From JBDRTU01 sp043823825 (GTDB lineage: Bacteria > Patescibacteriota > Patescibacteriia > Veblenbacterales > UBA10138), in assembly GCA_043823825.1 (NCBI GenBank), contig JBDRTU010000048.1:1-56213 (forward strand): a stretch of 56,213 bases of DNA, written 5' to 3'. Positions 1 through 8,705 of the stretch are shown piece by piece. Both the position numbers and the translations under genes were made by a program. The number at the start of each line of letters is the position of its first letter. Within the stretch, counting starts at the first letter, position 1. The notes beneath the pieces are model-generated. The model was not told the origin of the DNA and ran no database searches. It worked only from the letters and a program-made list of their open reading frames with translations.

Positions 1-481
1 CGTAGTACGTTGCTATATCAAATTCAATACGCCAAGTAAATTTTTTATTGAATACTTCTATCTGTTTATCACAAAAATTAGTCCATTGATTTTGATATGG
101 TTTAAGGTATCTATCTTCACCAAGTATTCTATTTCCAATACAGAAATTATAGAGTTTTTTGTCTACAACATTTCCTAAAACTGATGGATTAAGCAGGGCC
201 TGAAAAACTATTCTATCAACAACAGAGAAAATGCAGATTGGGCGGCCGCCTAAATGGTCTTTTTGAGCCAAAATATAATCAGCCTTATCTGGCTGATATT
301 TTTCTTGCCTTAAATAATTTTGAAGTGTTTCAAAAAATTCATTGCCAAGTTGAGTAATGGCACTTATTGAAGGTCTCCAAATAGGGTCTAGGGGGATAGA
401 ACTTTCATCCACCTCATCCTTAAGGTATTCAAATGCCTGTTTAAGGTTTTCTTTTGAGGAAAATTGAGTGAATAAATCCAT
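1..481 (-). CDS. Reverse transcriptase (RNA-directed DNA polymerase), N-terminal part, cut by window edge
   Basis: An open frame on the minus strand starts at an ATG at 481 and runs 160 codons without a stop to the left edge of the window. Residues about 80-105 read RPICIFSVVDRIVFQALLNP, the RT region in which a conserved RP..I...D..V..AL block precedes the palm. The last residues visible, FTWRIEFDIATYY, match RT motif A, where the Asp of FDI would be the first catalytic metal-binding aspartate. The YxDD motif and thumb lie outside the window, so the class (defence RT, group II-like, retron, DGR) cannot be decided. The start is divergent from the protease gene to the right, and a GC-rich structured RNA lies about 75 bases upstream. 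Family-level call is fairly secure; function is open. Confidence 0.72.
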   Translation of the reverse strand, partial: MDLFTQFSSKENLKQAFEYLKDEVDESSIPLDPIWRPSISAITQLGNEFFETLQNYLRQEKYQPDKADYILAQKDHLGGRPICIFSVVDRIVFQALLNPSVLGNVVDKKLYNFCIGNRILGEDRYLKPYQNQWTNFCDKQIEVFNKKFTWRIEFDIATYY

Positions 482-556
482 TCTAATTTATGGTAATTGT
501 CATTTAATATACTTGTAATTTACCTTATTTTCTGTTAAAAATAAAGCACAACTTAA

Positions 557-730
557 TGTGGCCTAAACCCGGCTTTCGCTGGGCATGGCTCAAAAACCTG
601 CTACAGGATAAGGAGCTCGTCGTCAGAGCACCTGTAGCGGGTCATATCGGGAAACCGGTATGGGTGGCGAAAGCCATCACTGGCGGCGAGTATTTGTTTT
701 TCGCCAGCAAGAAAGGCCCGCTACAGGCAT
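557..730 (+). ncRNA. Candidate structured RNA of unknown class with competing 11-bp stems
   Basis: This patch is clearly more GC-rich than its surroundings and folds almost completely by eye. Stems: 568-573/578-583; 597-607 (CCTGCTACAGG) with 631-641 (CCTGTAGCGGG); 644-650/655-661 with a GAAA loop; 663-668/673-678 with a GAAA loop; 680-685/702-707. Segment 631-641 is also the perfect 11-base complement of 717-727, which would close a four-way junction around the last three hairpins. 597-607 and 717-727 thus compete for the same partner. Four helices contain G-U pairs only if read on the plus strand (they become A-C mismatches on minus), and two loops are GNRA type, so plus-strand transcription is favoured. 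A 72-codon open frame covers the same bases but resembles nothing I know. Class unknown. Confidence 0.5.
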
Positions 731-770
731 GTGCAACAAAATCAGAAAATTTAGAATTGTTTTTTGTAAC

Positions 771-799
771 TTGACAGTTACCTGATTTAGGTATATGCC
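771..799 (+). promoter_or_regulatory. Putative sigma-70 promoter upstream of the large surface protease
   Basis: TTGACA at 771-776 and TATGCC at 794-799 are separated by 17 bases. It would give a leader of roughly 85-90 bases before the ATG at 895. A second candidate lies just downstream. Confidence 0.45.
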
Positions 800-825
800 A
801 AAGGCAGAAAACGGGATACGAAACA

Positions 826-854
826 TTGACAAAATCAAGATTTAACTATACACT
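826..854 (+). promoter_or_regulatory. Second putative promoter before the large surface protease
   Basis: TTGACA at 826-831 is followed after 17 bases by TACACT (849-854), or after 15 by TATACA (847-852). It would start transcription about 35 bases before the ATG at 895. Tandem promoters would fit a well-expressed surface protein. Confidence 0.4.
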
Positions 855-894
855 AAACGGTTAAAATTTAATCAGTCATTAATATTACAATTAT

Positions 895-3800
895 ATGAAT
901 ATGTTGAGAAAATCACTTATTACCATCGCTGGCGCTGTTTTAGTACTTAATACCACTTATACTCCACTCTCTGCTCTAGCATTATCTGATGAGCCTAAAG
1001 TTAATCTTCAGATGGAACAGTACAATAAGGAGCACACGGTAAATTATCCGACACTTTCTGAAAATAATTTTAATAAAGACGGATTATCTACTCCAAAAAA
1101 GAAACTAGCTACAGACCTACTAAGATTAATTGATAGTAGTTTTTTGTTGCCAACCCAGAGTCGGGCACAGATAATATCAGACATGAAAGTGCAGAAACAG
1201 TTTATTGCGAGTAATGATTCTGTTACAGGTATTGATAAAAGAGTTATAAATAAAACTCATAATGATTTGGTGTATGTTTATGTGAACCTTAAATCAAACA
1301 CATTAACATCAACCATTGATTCATTAGCTTGGAAGGTTTTAGATAGGGATGAGGACAATAATTTAGTAGCAGCTTTGGTTGAGGTTAATAAATTGGAAGC
1401 CCTTGCATCGTTAAGTGGAGTACAGTCGGTAAGTTCTGTCTTAGCGCCGATCACTAATACTGGTTCAGCTATTACCGAGGGAGACATTATTCACCAAACC
1501 GATGATGTTCGCTCTACTTATTCCCAAAGCGGGGCTGGAATAAAAATAGGAGTAATTTCTGATGGTGTTGATAATATAGCGTCATCTAAAAGTTCGGGTG
1601 ATTTACCAGCAGGCGTTACGGTATTAAGTAATTCTTTGGGTGGCGACGAAGGGACAGCAATGCTGGAAATCATTTACGATATGGTTCCAAGTGCAAGTCT
1701 TTATTTTCATGATGCTGGAAGTAATATAATAGCCTTTAATTCAGCGATTGATGACTTGGTAGCCGCTGGGGCTAATGTGATTGTCGATGATGTATTCTGG
1801 ATAGGTGAACCATTTTTTGAAGACGGGACAATCGCATCGCATGTCGCGGCTGTTTTAGCGGCGAATAATATAGTTTATGTCTCGGTTGCTGGTAATAATG
1901 CTTTAAAACATTATCAAGGAGATTATTATAATGATGGAAATGATTATCATGATTTTAGTAGAGGGGCTGCACCTACCTTTAAATATCTTTATGTAAACAT
2001 TCCTAACAATGGAACGGTAACATCCATTTTACAATGGAATGATAGTTTTGGATTATCAGGTAATGACTATGATTTGCTAATGTATAATTTTAGTAGCGGC
2101 AGTTTGATTACTGGTAGTGCTGCAATACAAGACGGGGACGATGATCCAATCGAAGGATTTTCCTACACGAACACGAGTGGGGGTACTATTACCGCCATGA
2201 TTATGGCTTCAAATTACCTGGGAGCTGCAGCCACAAGAACATTAGAATTGTTTATTTATTCCGGTAACGGTGCATCGAATTATTTGGATAACATTACGCC
2301 AAATGATTCAATTTTTGGTCATTCTGCGGTGCCCGGTGTAATTGCTGCGGGTGCAATTGCTGCTAGTGATCCTGGAAATGACAATATAGAGCCATTTTCT
2401 TCTCAAGGCCCTGTAACAATAATTGGGCAAGGACAAAGAGCTAAACCTGATATAGCCGGTATTGATTGCGTGTCGGTTACTGGGGTTGGTGGATTTACTA
2501 CGCCATTTTGTGGTACTAGTGCCGCAGCGCCGCATATAGCAGCCATCGTAGCCCAATTATGGGCGCAGTATCCTTCGGCAACGAGTAATCAAGTTAGAAA
2601 TCACGTATTAAATACGGCAGTAGATTTAGGTACCACGGGAACTGATAATATTTTTGGCCATGGCCGGGCTGACTCATTACTTTCTTTTCAATCTAGTCCA
2701 GCCATTACTGCATTCAGTTTTACCTCACCAGCGGCTATAGGTATTATAAATGAAGCTGAGCACACAATCACGGCCACTGTACCCAATGGTACTGTTGTTA
2801 CTGCCCTTGTACCAACAATTGTAATTACTGGCGCATCGGTCAATCCGCTAAGTGGCACAGCTCAAGATTTTACTAATCCAGTAACGTACACGGCCACTAC
2901 TACAAGCGGGTTAGCCCAAGATTATGTGGTTACAGTAACAGTAAACACCGATCCTGACATCGTAGCTGTCGCTGCAGACAAAACTGCTTTAGTAGACGAT
3001 TCAATAAAAGGTAGTAACCCTGATTTATTAAATATTACAGTAGCCCTTACAAACCCTCTACCATCACTAGGTGATAATGGGTCGGTCATTGCTTGGGAAT
3101 CAGATACTCCAAGTGTGGTCTCAAACGATGGGCAAACAATAAATAGACCAGCTTTTGAAAATGGAGATGCAACTGTTACACTTACCGCAACTTTGACGAA
3201 AGGTGTTGTAACTGATACAAAAATATTCAACCTTACTGTGTTAAAATTACCACTACCAGATCTTACCGCTCCAATACTTGCCGAGATTATTCCTGTGGCT
3301 ACGCCAACTAATGATACTACTCCTGATTACACATTCAGTTCTGATGAAGAGGGGTCTATTCAATATATAGGTAGCTGTTCCGGCGGTACAACTAGCGCAG
3401 TAGTTGGTAATAATGACATTGTCTTTAATGAGTTGACCCAAGGTACTTATGCAGATTGTGCCATCACTGTGACGGATGTCAGCACTAATGTTAGTGACCC
3501 ATTAGTAGTCAGTTCGTTTATCATTGATACAGCGGCGCCCGTAATAACATTAGTTGGTGATGTGGTCATCGAAGTAGTTGTTAACACTGGTTATGTGGAC
3601 GCTGGAGCTACCGCCATTGATAATGTTGATTCCACCGTCGCAGTTATAACGGATAATCCAGTAGCTGATTCTACTATTGGAAGCTATGTTGTTACTTACA
3701 CCGCAACCGATATTGCTGGAAACCCGGCAACACCTGTTACTAGGACAGTAAATGTAGTCGATAATATAGCGCCGGTTATTACTCTACTAGGAAACGCTGA

Positions 3801-6348
3801 AGTAACAGTTAGTGTTGGTTCTACTTACAATGATGCTGGTGCCACCGCTTTAGATAACTATGACGGCGATATAACTAGTGACATTATTGTAGTTAATCCT
3901 GTTAATGAGGCTGTACGTGGTACATACATAGTGACATACAACGTTACTGATTCATCTGGTAATAATGCTGATCAGGTTACCAGAACAGTGAATGTGGTTG
4001 ATGACATTGCGCCAGTGATTACAATTGTTGGTTTTAATCCTGTTTCGCAACTTGCTGGCCAAGATTATATAGATGCCGGCGCCGTGGCCTCGGATAACTA
4101 CGATGGCGATTTAACCACAAACATAATTACGGTAAATACCGTTGATGCCAATACCGTTGGTACTTATTCGGTAACTTATAATGTTACTGACTCATCTGGT
4201 AACGCGGCCATAGAAGCGGTTAGAACAGTGAATATTACGGACGCCACAACACCAATAATTACATTATTAGGCGATAATCCAGCCACAGTTGAAGTTGATA
4301 CTGTATATACTGATGCGGGAGCCACCGCCCTAGATGATATTGATGGCGATATAACAGGCAGCATTGTGGTAGTAAGTAATGTAGACACTAGTATCTTAGG
4401 TTCATATACTGTGACCTACAATGTTTCTGATGCCGCTGGAAATCCAGCCCCAGAGGTTGTTCGAACAGTGAATGTTATTGATACCACACAACCGGTTATT
4501 AGTTTGTTAGGTAATAATCCAGAGAATACGGAAATTGGTTATGTGTATGTAGATGCCGGAGCCACTGCGACTGATAATTACGATGGGGATATAACTGGTA
4601 GTGTTGTGGTAGTGAACAATGTTAATACCAGTATTGCTGGGGCGTATACAGTAACATATAATGTAACCGATTCTTCAAATAACTCTGCCACAGAAGTCAC
4701 GAGAACTGTTAATGTTTCACCAGATGAAACGGCCCCTGTAATTACTATGAATGGTGGCGATATGAATATTTATAAAGGTACTGTTTATGACGACCCAGGC
4801 GCCACTGCTGTAGATAATATTGATGGGGATATTACGGGTAGTATAGTAATCGTTGGTGTGGCGGCTGTTGATACAAATACCCCCGGAGTGTATATAGTCA
4901 CATATAATGTACCTGATGCAGCTGGAAATAGTGCCACAGAAGCGACAAGAACAGTTACTGTTTTAGAAGTCCTGGATGGTCAGGTCGTACTAGGCCCTAG
5001 CATAATTGTAGATACTGATAACCAAGAGATTTTAGTCGGCCATAATATGCCCGATAATTCTAATATCAATATTCCATTAACCGAGACTGGTTCAAAATTA
5101 GATGTGTCGGCACTACTAGTAGGTTCTAACCCAAAGACAGCATCTATATCTGGAGCAATAAACGTCAGCGCACAAACAAATGTTGGTGCAGTATTCATTC
5201 AAATACCACAGAATACTCAAATTAGTGCTGGGGCAGCTTGGAATGGATTAATCAATTTACCTCAGATTCAAGAAAATTCTTCCGTTACAGTCGTGCCGGA
5301 GGCTAATAATACTGCTAGCGTTTCGTCGGTAATTGAAATAGGATTTAGTGATGTAATGTTGAGTTTTGACAAAGCTGTTCGCATTACATTAGCTGGACAA
5401 GCTGGTAGATATGTTGGTTATTCACAGGGAGGGGTATTTACTCAAATAACAGATGTTTGTTCAGCCGACACACAGCAGGTGGGGAATAGTCTAGCGACTA
5501 ATGGTAATTGTAAAATCACTGATGGTTCAGACTTAATTATATGGACCAAGCATTTCACTAAATTCGTAACATATACCCAAACCGCCATTTCGTCCGGCGG
5601 GGGAGGCGGAGGCGGTGGTGGAGGTGGAGGGGGCGGTGGTTCGTACGTACCACCTACACAAGCGGTAAACCAACCAGTAGTTAATGACCCATTAACCCAA
5701 AGGGCGCCACAGGTATTGGGTGTGCAGCAAGAAAATTTAACTGCTATTGTAACCACTGAGGAAAAGGAATTACTTGGTAAAATTGATGTAAATCTAGTTA
5801 AACGCCTAGCTGGTCGTGTTCTGTTGCAGGTAGAAAGGCTTGGTCAGGCCTGGTATCTTGATCCGTTATCACTCAAGAAATATTATTTAGCAGACGGCCT
5901 AAATGCCTTCACAGCTCTTCGTAAGTTTGGCTTAGGTATTACTAACGCTGACCTTGCAAAAATACCTGTTGGCCACGAATCACGCTTCCAAATGGTTGAC
6001 ACCGACAAAGATGGCCTGCCTGACAAACTAGAGGAAGCGCTGGGTACTGATGTAGATAATGTGGATACTGATAGTGACGGCGTAAATGATGGGGTAGAAG
6101 TTCTTACTAACAACACCAATCCATTAGGCGTAGGTAAATTGGCTTACTCTTCTTCGCTAGCTAACCGTCTCAAGGGTCGCATCCTTTTGCAAGTAGAATC
6201 ACGTGGTGAAGCCTGGTATGTGAGTCCAGTAGATGGTAAACGTTATTACATGAATACCGGCGAAGCTGCGTACCAGATTATGCGTTATCTATCCCTTGGT
6301 ATTACAAATACTGACATCCGTAAGGTCCCTGTGGGAGATTTGGAGTAA
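895..6348 (+). CDS. Giant secreted subtilase/sedolisin-like surface protease with DUF5011 repeats and C-terminal wall domains
   Basis: The 1817-residue protein has an N-terminal signal peptide (about 1-30) and a peptidase S8/S53-fold domain. The Asp motif is IGVISDGVDN (Asp about 223) and the Ser motif is CGTSAAAPH (Ser about 542). The second motif is GDEGTAMLEII, with Glu252 where classical subtilases carry His, as in sedolisin-like enzymes. A DUF5018-like domain (about 606-680) and an atrophied bacterial Ig domain (about 683-785) follow. Six DUF5011 Ig-like repeats of about 80 residues span about 880-1358. A 15-glycine linker (about 1569-1583) leads to a Pro-rich stretch, then two copies of a roughly 55-residue domain (core GRxLLQVExxGxAWY...P...YY) flanking DxDxDG calcium loops. 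Probably cell-surface and proteolytic, or a pseudo-enzyme if the Glu swap disables it. Substrate unknown. Confidence 0.85.
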   Translation: MNMLRKSLITIAGAVLVLNTTYTPLSALALSDEPKVNLQMEQYNKEHTVNYPTLSENNFNKDGLSTPKKKLATDLLRLIDSSFLLPTQSRAQIISDMKVQKQFIASNDSVTGIDKRVINKTHNDLVYVYVNLKSNTLTSTIDSLAWKVLDRDEDNNLVAALVEVNKLEALASLSGVQSVSSVLAPITNTGSAITEGDIIHQTDDVRSTYSQSGAGIKIGVISDGVDNIASSKSSGDLPAGVTVLSNSLGGDEGTAMLEIIYDMVPSASLYFHDAGSNIIAFNSAIDDLVAAGANVIVDDVFWIGEPFFEDGTIASHVAAVLAANNIVYVSVAGNNALKHYQGDYYNDGNDYHDFSRGAAPTFKYLYVNIPNNGTVTSILQWNDSFGLSGNDYDLLMYNFSSGSLITGSAAIQDGDDDPIEGFSYTNTSGGTITAMIMASNYLGAAATRTLELFIYSGNGASNYLDNITPNDSIFGHSAVPGVIAAGAIAASDPGNDNIEPFSSQGPVTIIGQGQRAKPDIAGIDCVSVTGVGGFTTPFCGTSAAAPHIAAIVAQLWAQYPSATSNQVRNHVLNTAVDLGTTGTDNIFGHGRADSLLSFQSSPAITAFSFTSPAAIGIINEAEHTITATVPNGTVVTALVPTIVITGASVNPLSGTAQDFTNPVTYTATTTSGLAQDYVVTVTVNTDPDIVAVAADKTALVDDSIKGSNPDLLNITVALTNPLPSLGDNGSVIAWESDTPSVVSNDGQTINRPAFENGDATVTLTATLTKGVVTDTKIFNLTVLKLPLPDLTAPILAEIIPVATPTNDTTPDYTFSSDEEGSIQYIGSCSGGTTSAVVGNNDIVFNELTQGTYADCAITVTDVSTNVSDPLVVSSFIIDTAAPVITLVGDVVIEVVVNTGYVDAGATAIDNVDSTVAVITDNPVADSTIGSYVVTYTATDIAGNPATPVTRTVNVVDNIAPVITLLGNAEVTVSVGSTYNDAGATALDNYDGDITSDIIVVNPVNEAVRGTYIVTYNVTDSSGNNADQVTRTVNVVDDIAPVITIVGFNPVSQLAGQDYIDAGAVASDNYDGDLTTNIITVNTVDANTVGTYSVTYNVTDSSGNAAIEAVRTVNITDATTPIITLLGDNPATVEVDTVYTDAGATALDDIDGDITGSIVVVSNVDTSILGSYTVTYNVSDAAGNPAPEVVRTVNVIDTTQPVISLLGNNPENTEIGYVYVDAGATATDNYDGDITGSVVVVNNVNTSIAGAYTVTYNVTDSSNNSATEVTRTVNVSPDETAPVITMNGGDMNIYKGTVYDDPGATAVDNIDGDITGSIVIVGVAAVDTNTPGVYIVTYNVPDAAGNSATEATRTVTVLEVLDGQVVLGPSIIVDTDNQEILVGHNMPDNSNINIPLTETGSKLDVSALLVGSNPKTASISGAINVSAQTNVGAVFIQIPQNTQISAGAAWNGLINLPQIQENSSVTVVPEANNTASVSSVIEIGFSDVMLSFDKAVRITLAGQAGRYVGYSQGGVFTQITDVCSADTQQVGNSLATNGNCKITDGSDLIIWTKHFTKFVTYTQTAISSGGGGGGGGGGGGGGGSYVPPTQAVNQPVVNDPLTQRAPQVLGVQQENLTAIVTTEEKELLGKIDVNLVKRLAGRVLLQVERLGQAWYLDPLSLKKYYLADGLNAFTALRKFGLGITNADLAKIPVGHESRFQMVDTDKDGLPDKLEEALGTDVDNVDTDSDGVNDGVEVLTNNTNPLGVGKLAYSSSLANRLKGRILLQVESRGEAWYVSPVDGKRYYMNTGEAAYQIMRYLSLGITNTDIRKVPVGDLE

Positions 6349-6374
6349 GTATTGACCTTAAAGTTTTTAAAACT

Positions 6375-7232
6375 ATGCAGGGGCGTTTATTGATAATAGC
6401 AAGCATTGCGGTAATACTACTTATTGGTGCTTCATGCGAAGCACCACCCCGAGTCACGTCGGTAAACTCTAGTAATACGCCTGTTGATAATGTGCAGCGA
6501 GCTGTAGAGTCGCCAATAGAAAACCAAGGCGAAGCCGCGGCCGATTCGGCCAGCAATACTCAGGCGCCACTACCATCAGTTGATCTGTACGCAGTAACAC
6601 AAGTGGTTGATGGTGATACATTCAAGGTGGTCATCGGTGATAAAACAGAAACACTTCGCATGATTGGGATAGATACCCCCGAGACTGTTGATCCGCGTAA
6701 ACCAGTCCAATGTTTTGGTGTTGAGGCTTCAAATAAGGCTAAGACGCTTTTAACAGGTAAGAAGGTGAGACTGGAGGCTGATCCGACCCAGGGCGAGCGT
6801 GATAAGTATAGCCGCCTTTTGCGTTATGCGTATCTGGAGGATGGTACATTTTTTAATAAAATTATGATTAGTGATGGTTATGCTCATGAGTATACGTACG
6901 ATGTGCCATATAAGTACCAAGCTGAATTTAACCAAGCTGAGGCAGATGCTCGCAGTAATAAACGTGGCTTGTGGGCTGATGATGCTTGTGTAGAGCCAGT
7001 CGTTACGCCAACACCTACTACACCTACACCATCGCCTGTACCTGTAGTACCACCAGCACCAGCTGCTTCTAATTGCGACCCAAACTACTCAGGGTGTGTG
7101 CCAATTGCTAGCGATGTTGATTGTGCTGGAGGTAGCGGTAATGGTCCAGCATACGTTCGAGGCCCCGTTACTGTCATAGGCATTGATATTTACGGCCTTG
7201 ATAGAGATGGCGACGGTACAGCGTGTGACTAA
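6375..7232 (+). CDS. Thermonuclease (SNase) lipoprotein with Excalibur calcium-binding tail
   Basis: The N-terminus is a lipoprotein signal peptide with lipobox LIGASC (Cys about 16-17), so the mature protein should be membrane-anchored outside the cell. A Ser/Pro-rich spacer leads to an SNase domain at about residues 74-205. It has VVDGDTFKV, RMIGIDTPET (the Arg/Asp/Glu active-site block) and DKYSRLLRYAYL (second catalytic Arg). A Pro/Thr linker is followed by an Excalibur-type tail ending DRDGDGTACD with paired cysteines. It lies 26 bases after the protease gene, probably in the same transcript. The expected role is Ca-dependent cleavage of extracellular DNA/RNA, plausibly for nucleotide scavenging, which is an inference. 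The family call is secure. Confidence 0.9.
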   Translation: MQGRLLIIASIAVILLIGASCEAPPRVTSVNSSNTPVDNVQRAVESPIENQGEAAADSASNTQAPLPSVDLYAVTQVVDGDTFKVVIGDKTETLRMIGIDTPETVDPRKPVQCFGVEASNKAKTLLTGKKVRLEADPTQGERDKYSRLLRYAYLEDGTFFNKIMISDGYAHEYTYDVPYKYQAEFNQAEADARSNKRGLWADDACVEPVVTPTPTTPTPSPVPVVPPAPAASNCDPNYSGCVPIASDVDCAGGSGNGPAYVRGPVTVIGIDIYGLDRDGDGTACD

Positions 7233-7324
7233 TATTTCAAACCGCCCACAAAACTCCGGCTCGGTATCCCATAGGGCCTAGTCGCAAAAGATGATCGTTT
7301 TCATTTTTGACCTACCTACACGTC

Positions 7325-7438
7325 CTAATTGGCAATTTGTTCTAGGTTCCTTCCAAAATCTCTCCAAGCCTGAAGTTCTACTAATAACTGATTCCAACTT
7401 GCCCTAACAAGGGCTAGGTGATGATAACCAATATTTAT
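7325..7438 (-). pseudogene. Degenerate small coding remnant (paralogue of the remnant at 10407)
   Basis: On the minus strand an open stretch without a start codon reads LALVRASWNQLLVELQAW and ends at TAG (7325-7327). It is clearly related to the stretch LVDLVRRSWNQLIEELQVW at 10407-10511, also minus and also lacking a credible start. I do not recognise the parent family. It sits in the 219-base gap after the nuclease gene; the rest of that gap holds nothing I can name. Confidence 0.35.
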
Positions 7439-7451
7439 AAATTATAAATTT

Positions 7452-8675
7452 ATGTTTTGTCATAATTGCGGTTCAAAAATAAAAGATACTGCTAAATTTT
7501 GTCATAATTGCGGTACGACCAATATTCAAGAAGGTCATCCTACAATATTACAACCAATCCGCCCAGAGACTAAATCAAGCATTAAAATGATTAAGGGGGG
7601 AATATATCGTTGTGGTAATTGTAATTATGAGGGCCCTTCACTAAAAAAAACTTTGGACCCTTGGAGATGGTGGTATTACATAGCCATTTTTTTATTTTTT
7701 CCGATCCTTGCCATTTGGATATTCCTTGATACCGGGTTAAAAAATGTATGCCCGTCATGTAACCAGCGTAGGAAACTAAAACGGCTTCGATATGAGTTGA
7801 TGCCAGAACAAAAACCAACAGATCCGGACACAATGCGAAACAGGTTTCATCGCAATTTTGCAGCAGGCATACTTATTTTATTGATTATCTTTGGTGTAAT
7901 CGGTAGCTTGATTGATGAGGAGACGGATACAACTACAATCTCTAACACCGCCCAGACATCCAATAAAATTGCGAATAACAGTAATGATACTTACAATCAA
8001 AGTGATGTCATTGCATCGATAGTGAATATCTATTGCCCGAGTACTGTGCCCGGAGAAGAGATGTCTGGTGGCTCCGGTACAATTATTACCGACGATGGGA
8101 TGATTTTGACTAACGCACATATCGTGCCACAGGATGAGACATTTATTCACGTGGATGAAACGGGTTGTATGGTAATACTACCAGACGTGATCACAGGTCA
8201 GCCGAATGAGATCTATTTAGCGCATCCAATTGTATTGCCTGATTTAAGTGATCGATATGATTTAGCGTTTATGGAAATTTATGCTGCGTACTATGATGAA
8301 GAAAAAAGCGAATACGCTGGTGCTTATCCCAGAAAATTTCCTAATTTTGATGACGGCGGTCGATGCCAAAACGAAAATGTAAAGCTGGGCGAGACTGTGC
8401 GTATATTTGGTTACCCTGCCATTGGTGGTGGATATTCGCTTACTATTACAGATGGAATTGTGAGTAGTTTTCCGGGTGATGATTTAATAATAACCTCGGC
8501 AAAAATCAGCTACGGAAATTCAGGTGGCCTTGCAGTTGATAAAAATGGATGCATGATCGGCGTGCCTTCTATGGTGAATTCCGATGAACTTGAAAGTCTG
8601 GGGGTTATTATTTCAACAAATTTATTAAATAGCTTTACTGACGAGGTTGAAACTTATATAGCTTCGTTGGAATAA
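7452..8675 (+). CDS. Zinc-ribbon, membrane-anchored trypsin-like serine protease
   Basis: The 407-residue protein begins with a short zinc ribbon (CHNCG...CHNCG, residues 3-22). A second, split Cys pair follows (CGNCNYEG about 53 and CPSCNQRR about 100) around one hydrophobic segment, and another membrane helix lies near 135-155. The extracytoplasmic part is a trypsin/HtrA-like domain: GSGTIITDDGMILTNAHIV supplies the His, DRYDLAFMEI the Asp, and SYGNSGG the Ser nucleophile. There is no PDZ domain. An N-terminal cytoplasmic zinc sensor plus an outward protease suggests signalling or regulated proteolysis, but this is inference. Two small membrane proteins follow on the same strand. Start chosen at the ATG giving the intact CxxC ribbon. 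Confidence 0.82.
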   Translation: MFCHNCGSKIKDTAKFCHNCGTTNIQEGHPTILQPIRPETKSSIKMIKGGIYRCGNCNYEGPSLKKTLDPWRWWYYIAIFLFFPILAIWIFLDTGLKNVCPSCNQRRKLKRLRYELMPEQKPTDPDTMRNRFHRNFAAGILILLIIFGVIGSLIDEETDTTTISNTAQTSNKIANNSNDTYNQSDVIASIVNIYCPSTVPGEEMSGGSGTIITDDGMILTNAHIVPQDETFIHVDETGCMVILPDVITGQPNEIYLAHPIVLPDLSDRYDLAFMEIYAAYYDEEKSEYAGAYPRKFPNFDDGGRCQNENVKLGETVRIFGYPAIGGGYSLTITDGIVSSFPGDDLIITSAKISYGNSGGLAVDKNGCMIGVPSMVNSDELESLGVIISTNLLNSFTDEVETYIASLE

Positions 8676-8705
8676 AACACGCTAAATATTTTAAATAATT
8701 ACTTT

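Noticed and set aside
556..774. 72-codon open frame on the plus strand
   Set aside because: It coincides with the GC-rich multi-hairpin region, resembles no protein I know, and has no ribosome-binding site; the base pairing explains the sequence better.
1..774. Diversity-generating retroelement (RT plus template/variable repeat)
   Set aside because: No second copy of a repeat with A-specific differences was seen, and the RT part visible does not show DGR hallmarks; the decisive RT motifs are outside the window.
5442..5756. Proline-rich minus-strand open frame
   Set aside because: It is the antisense shadow of the glycine linker in the surface protease gene.
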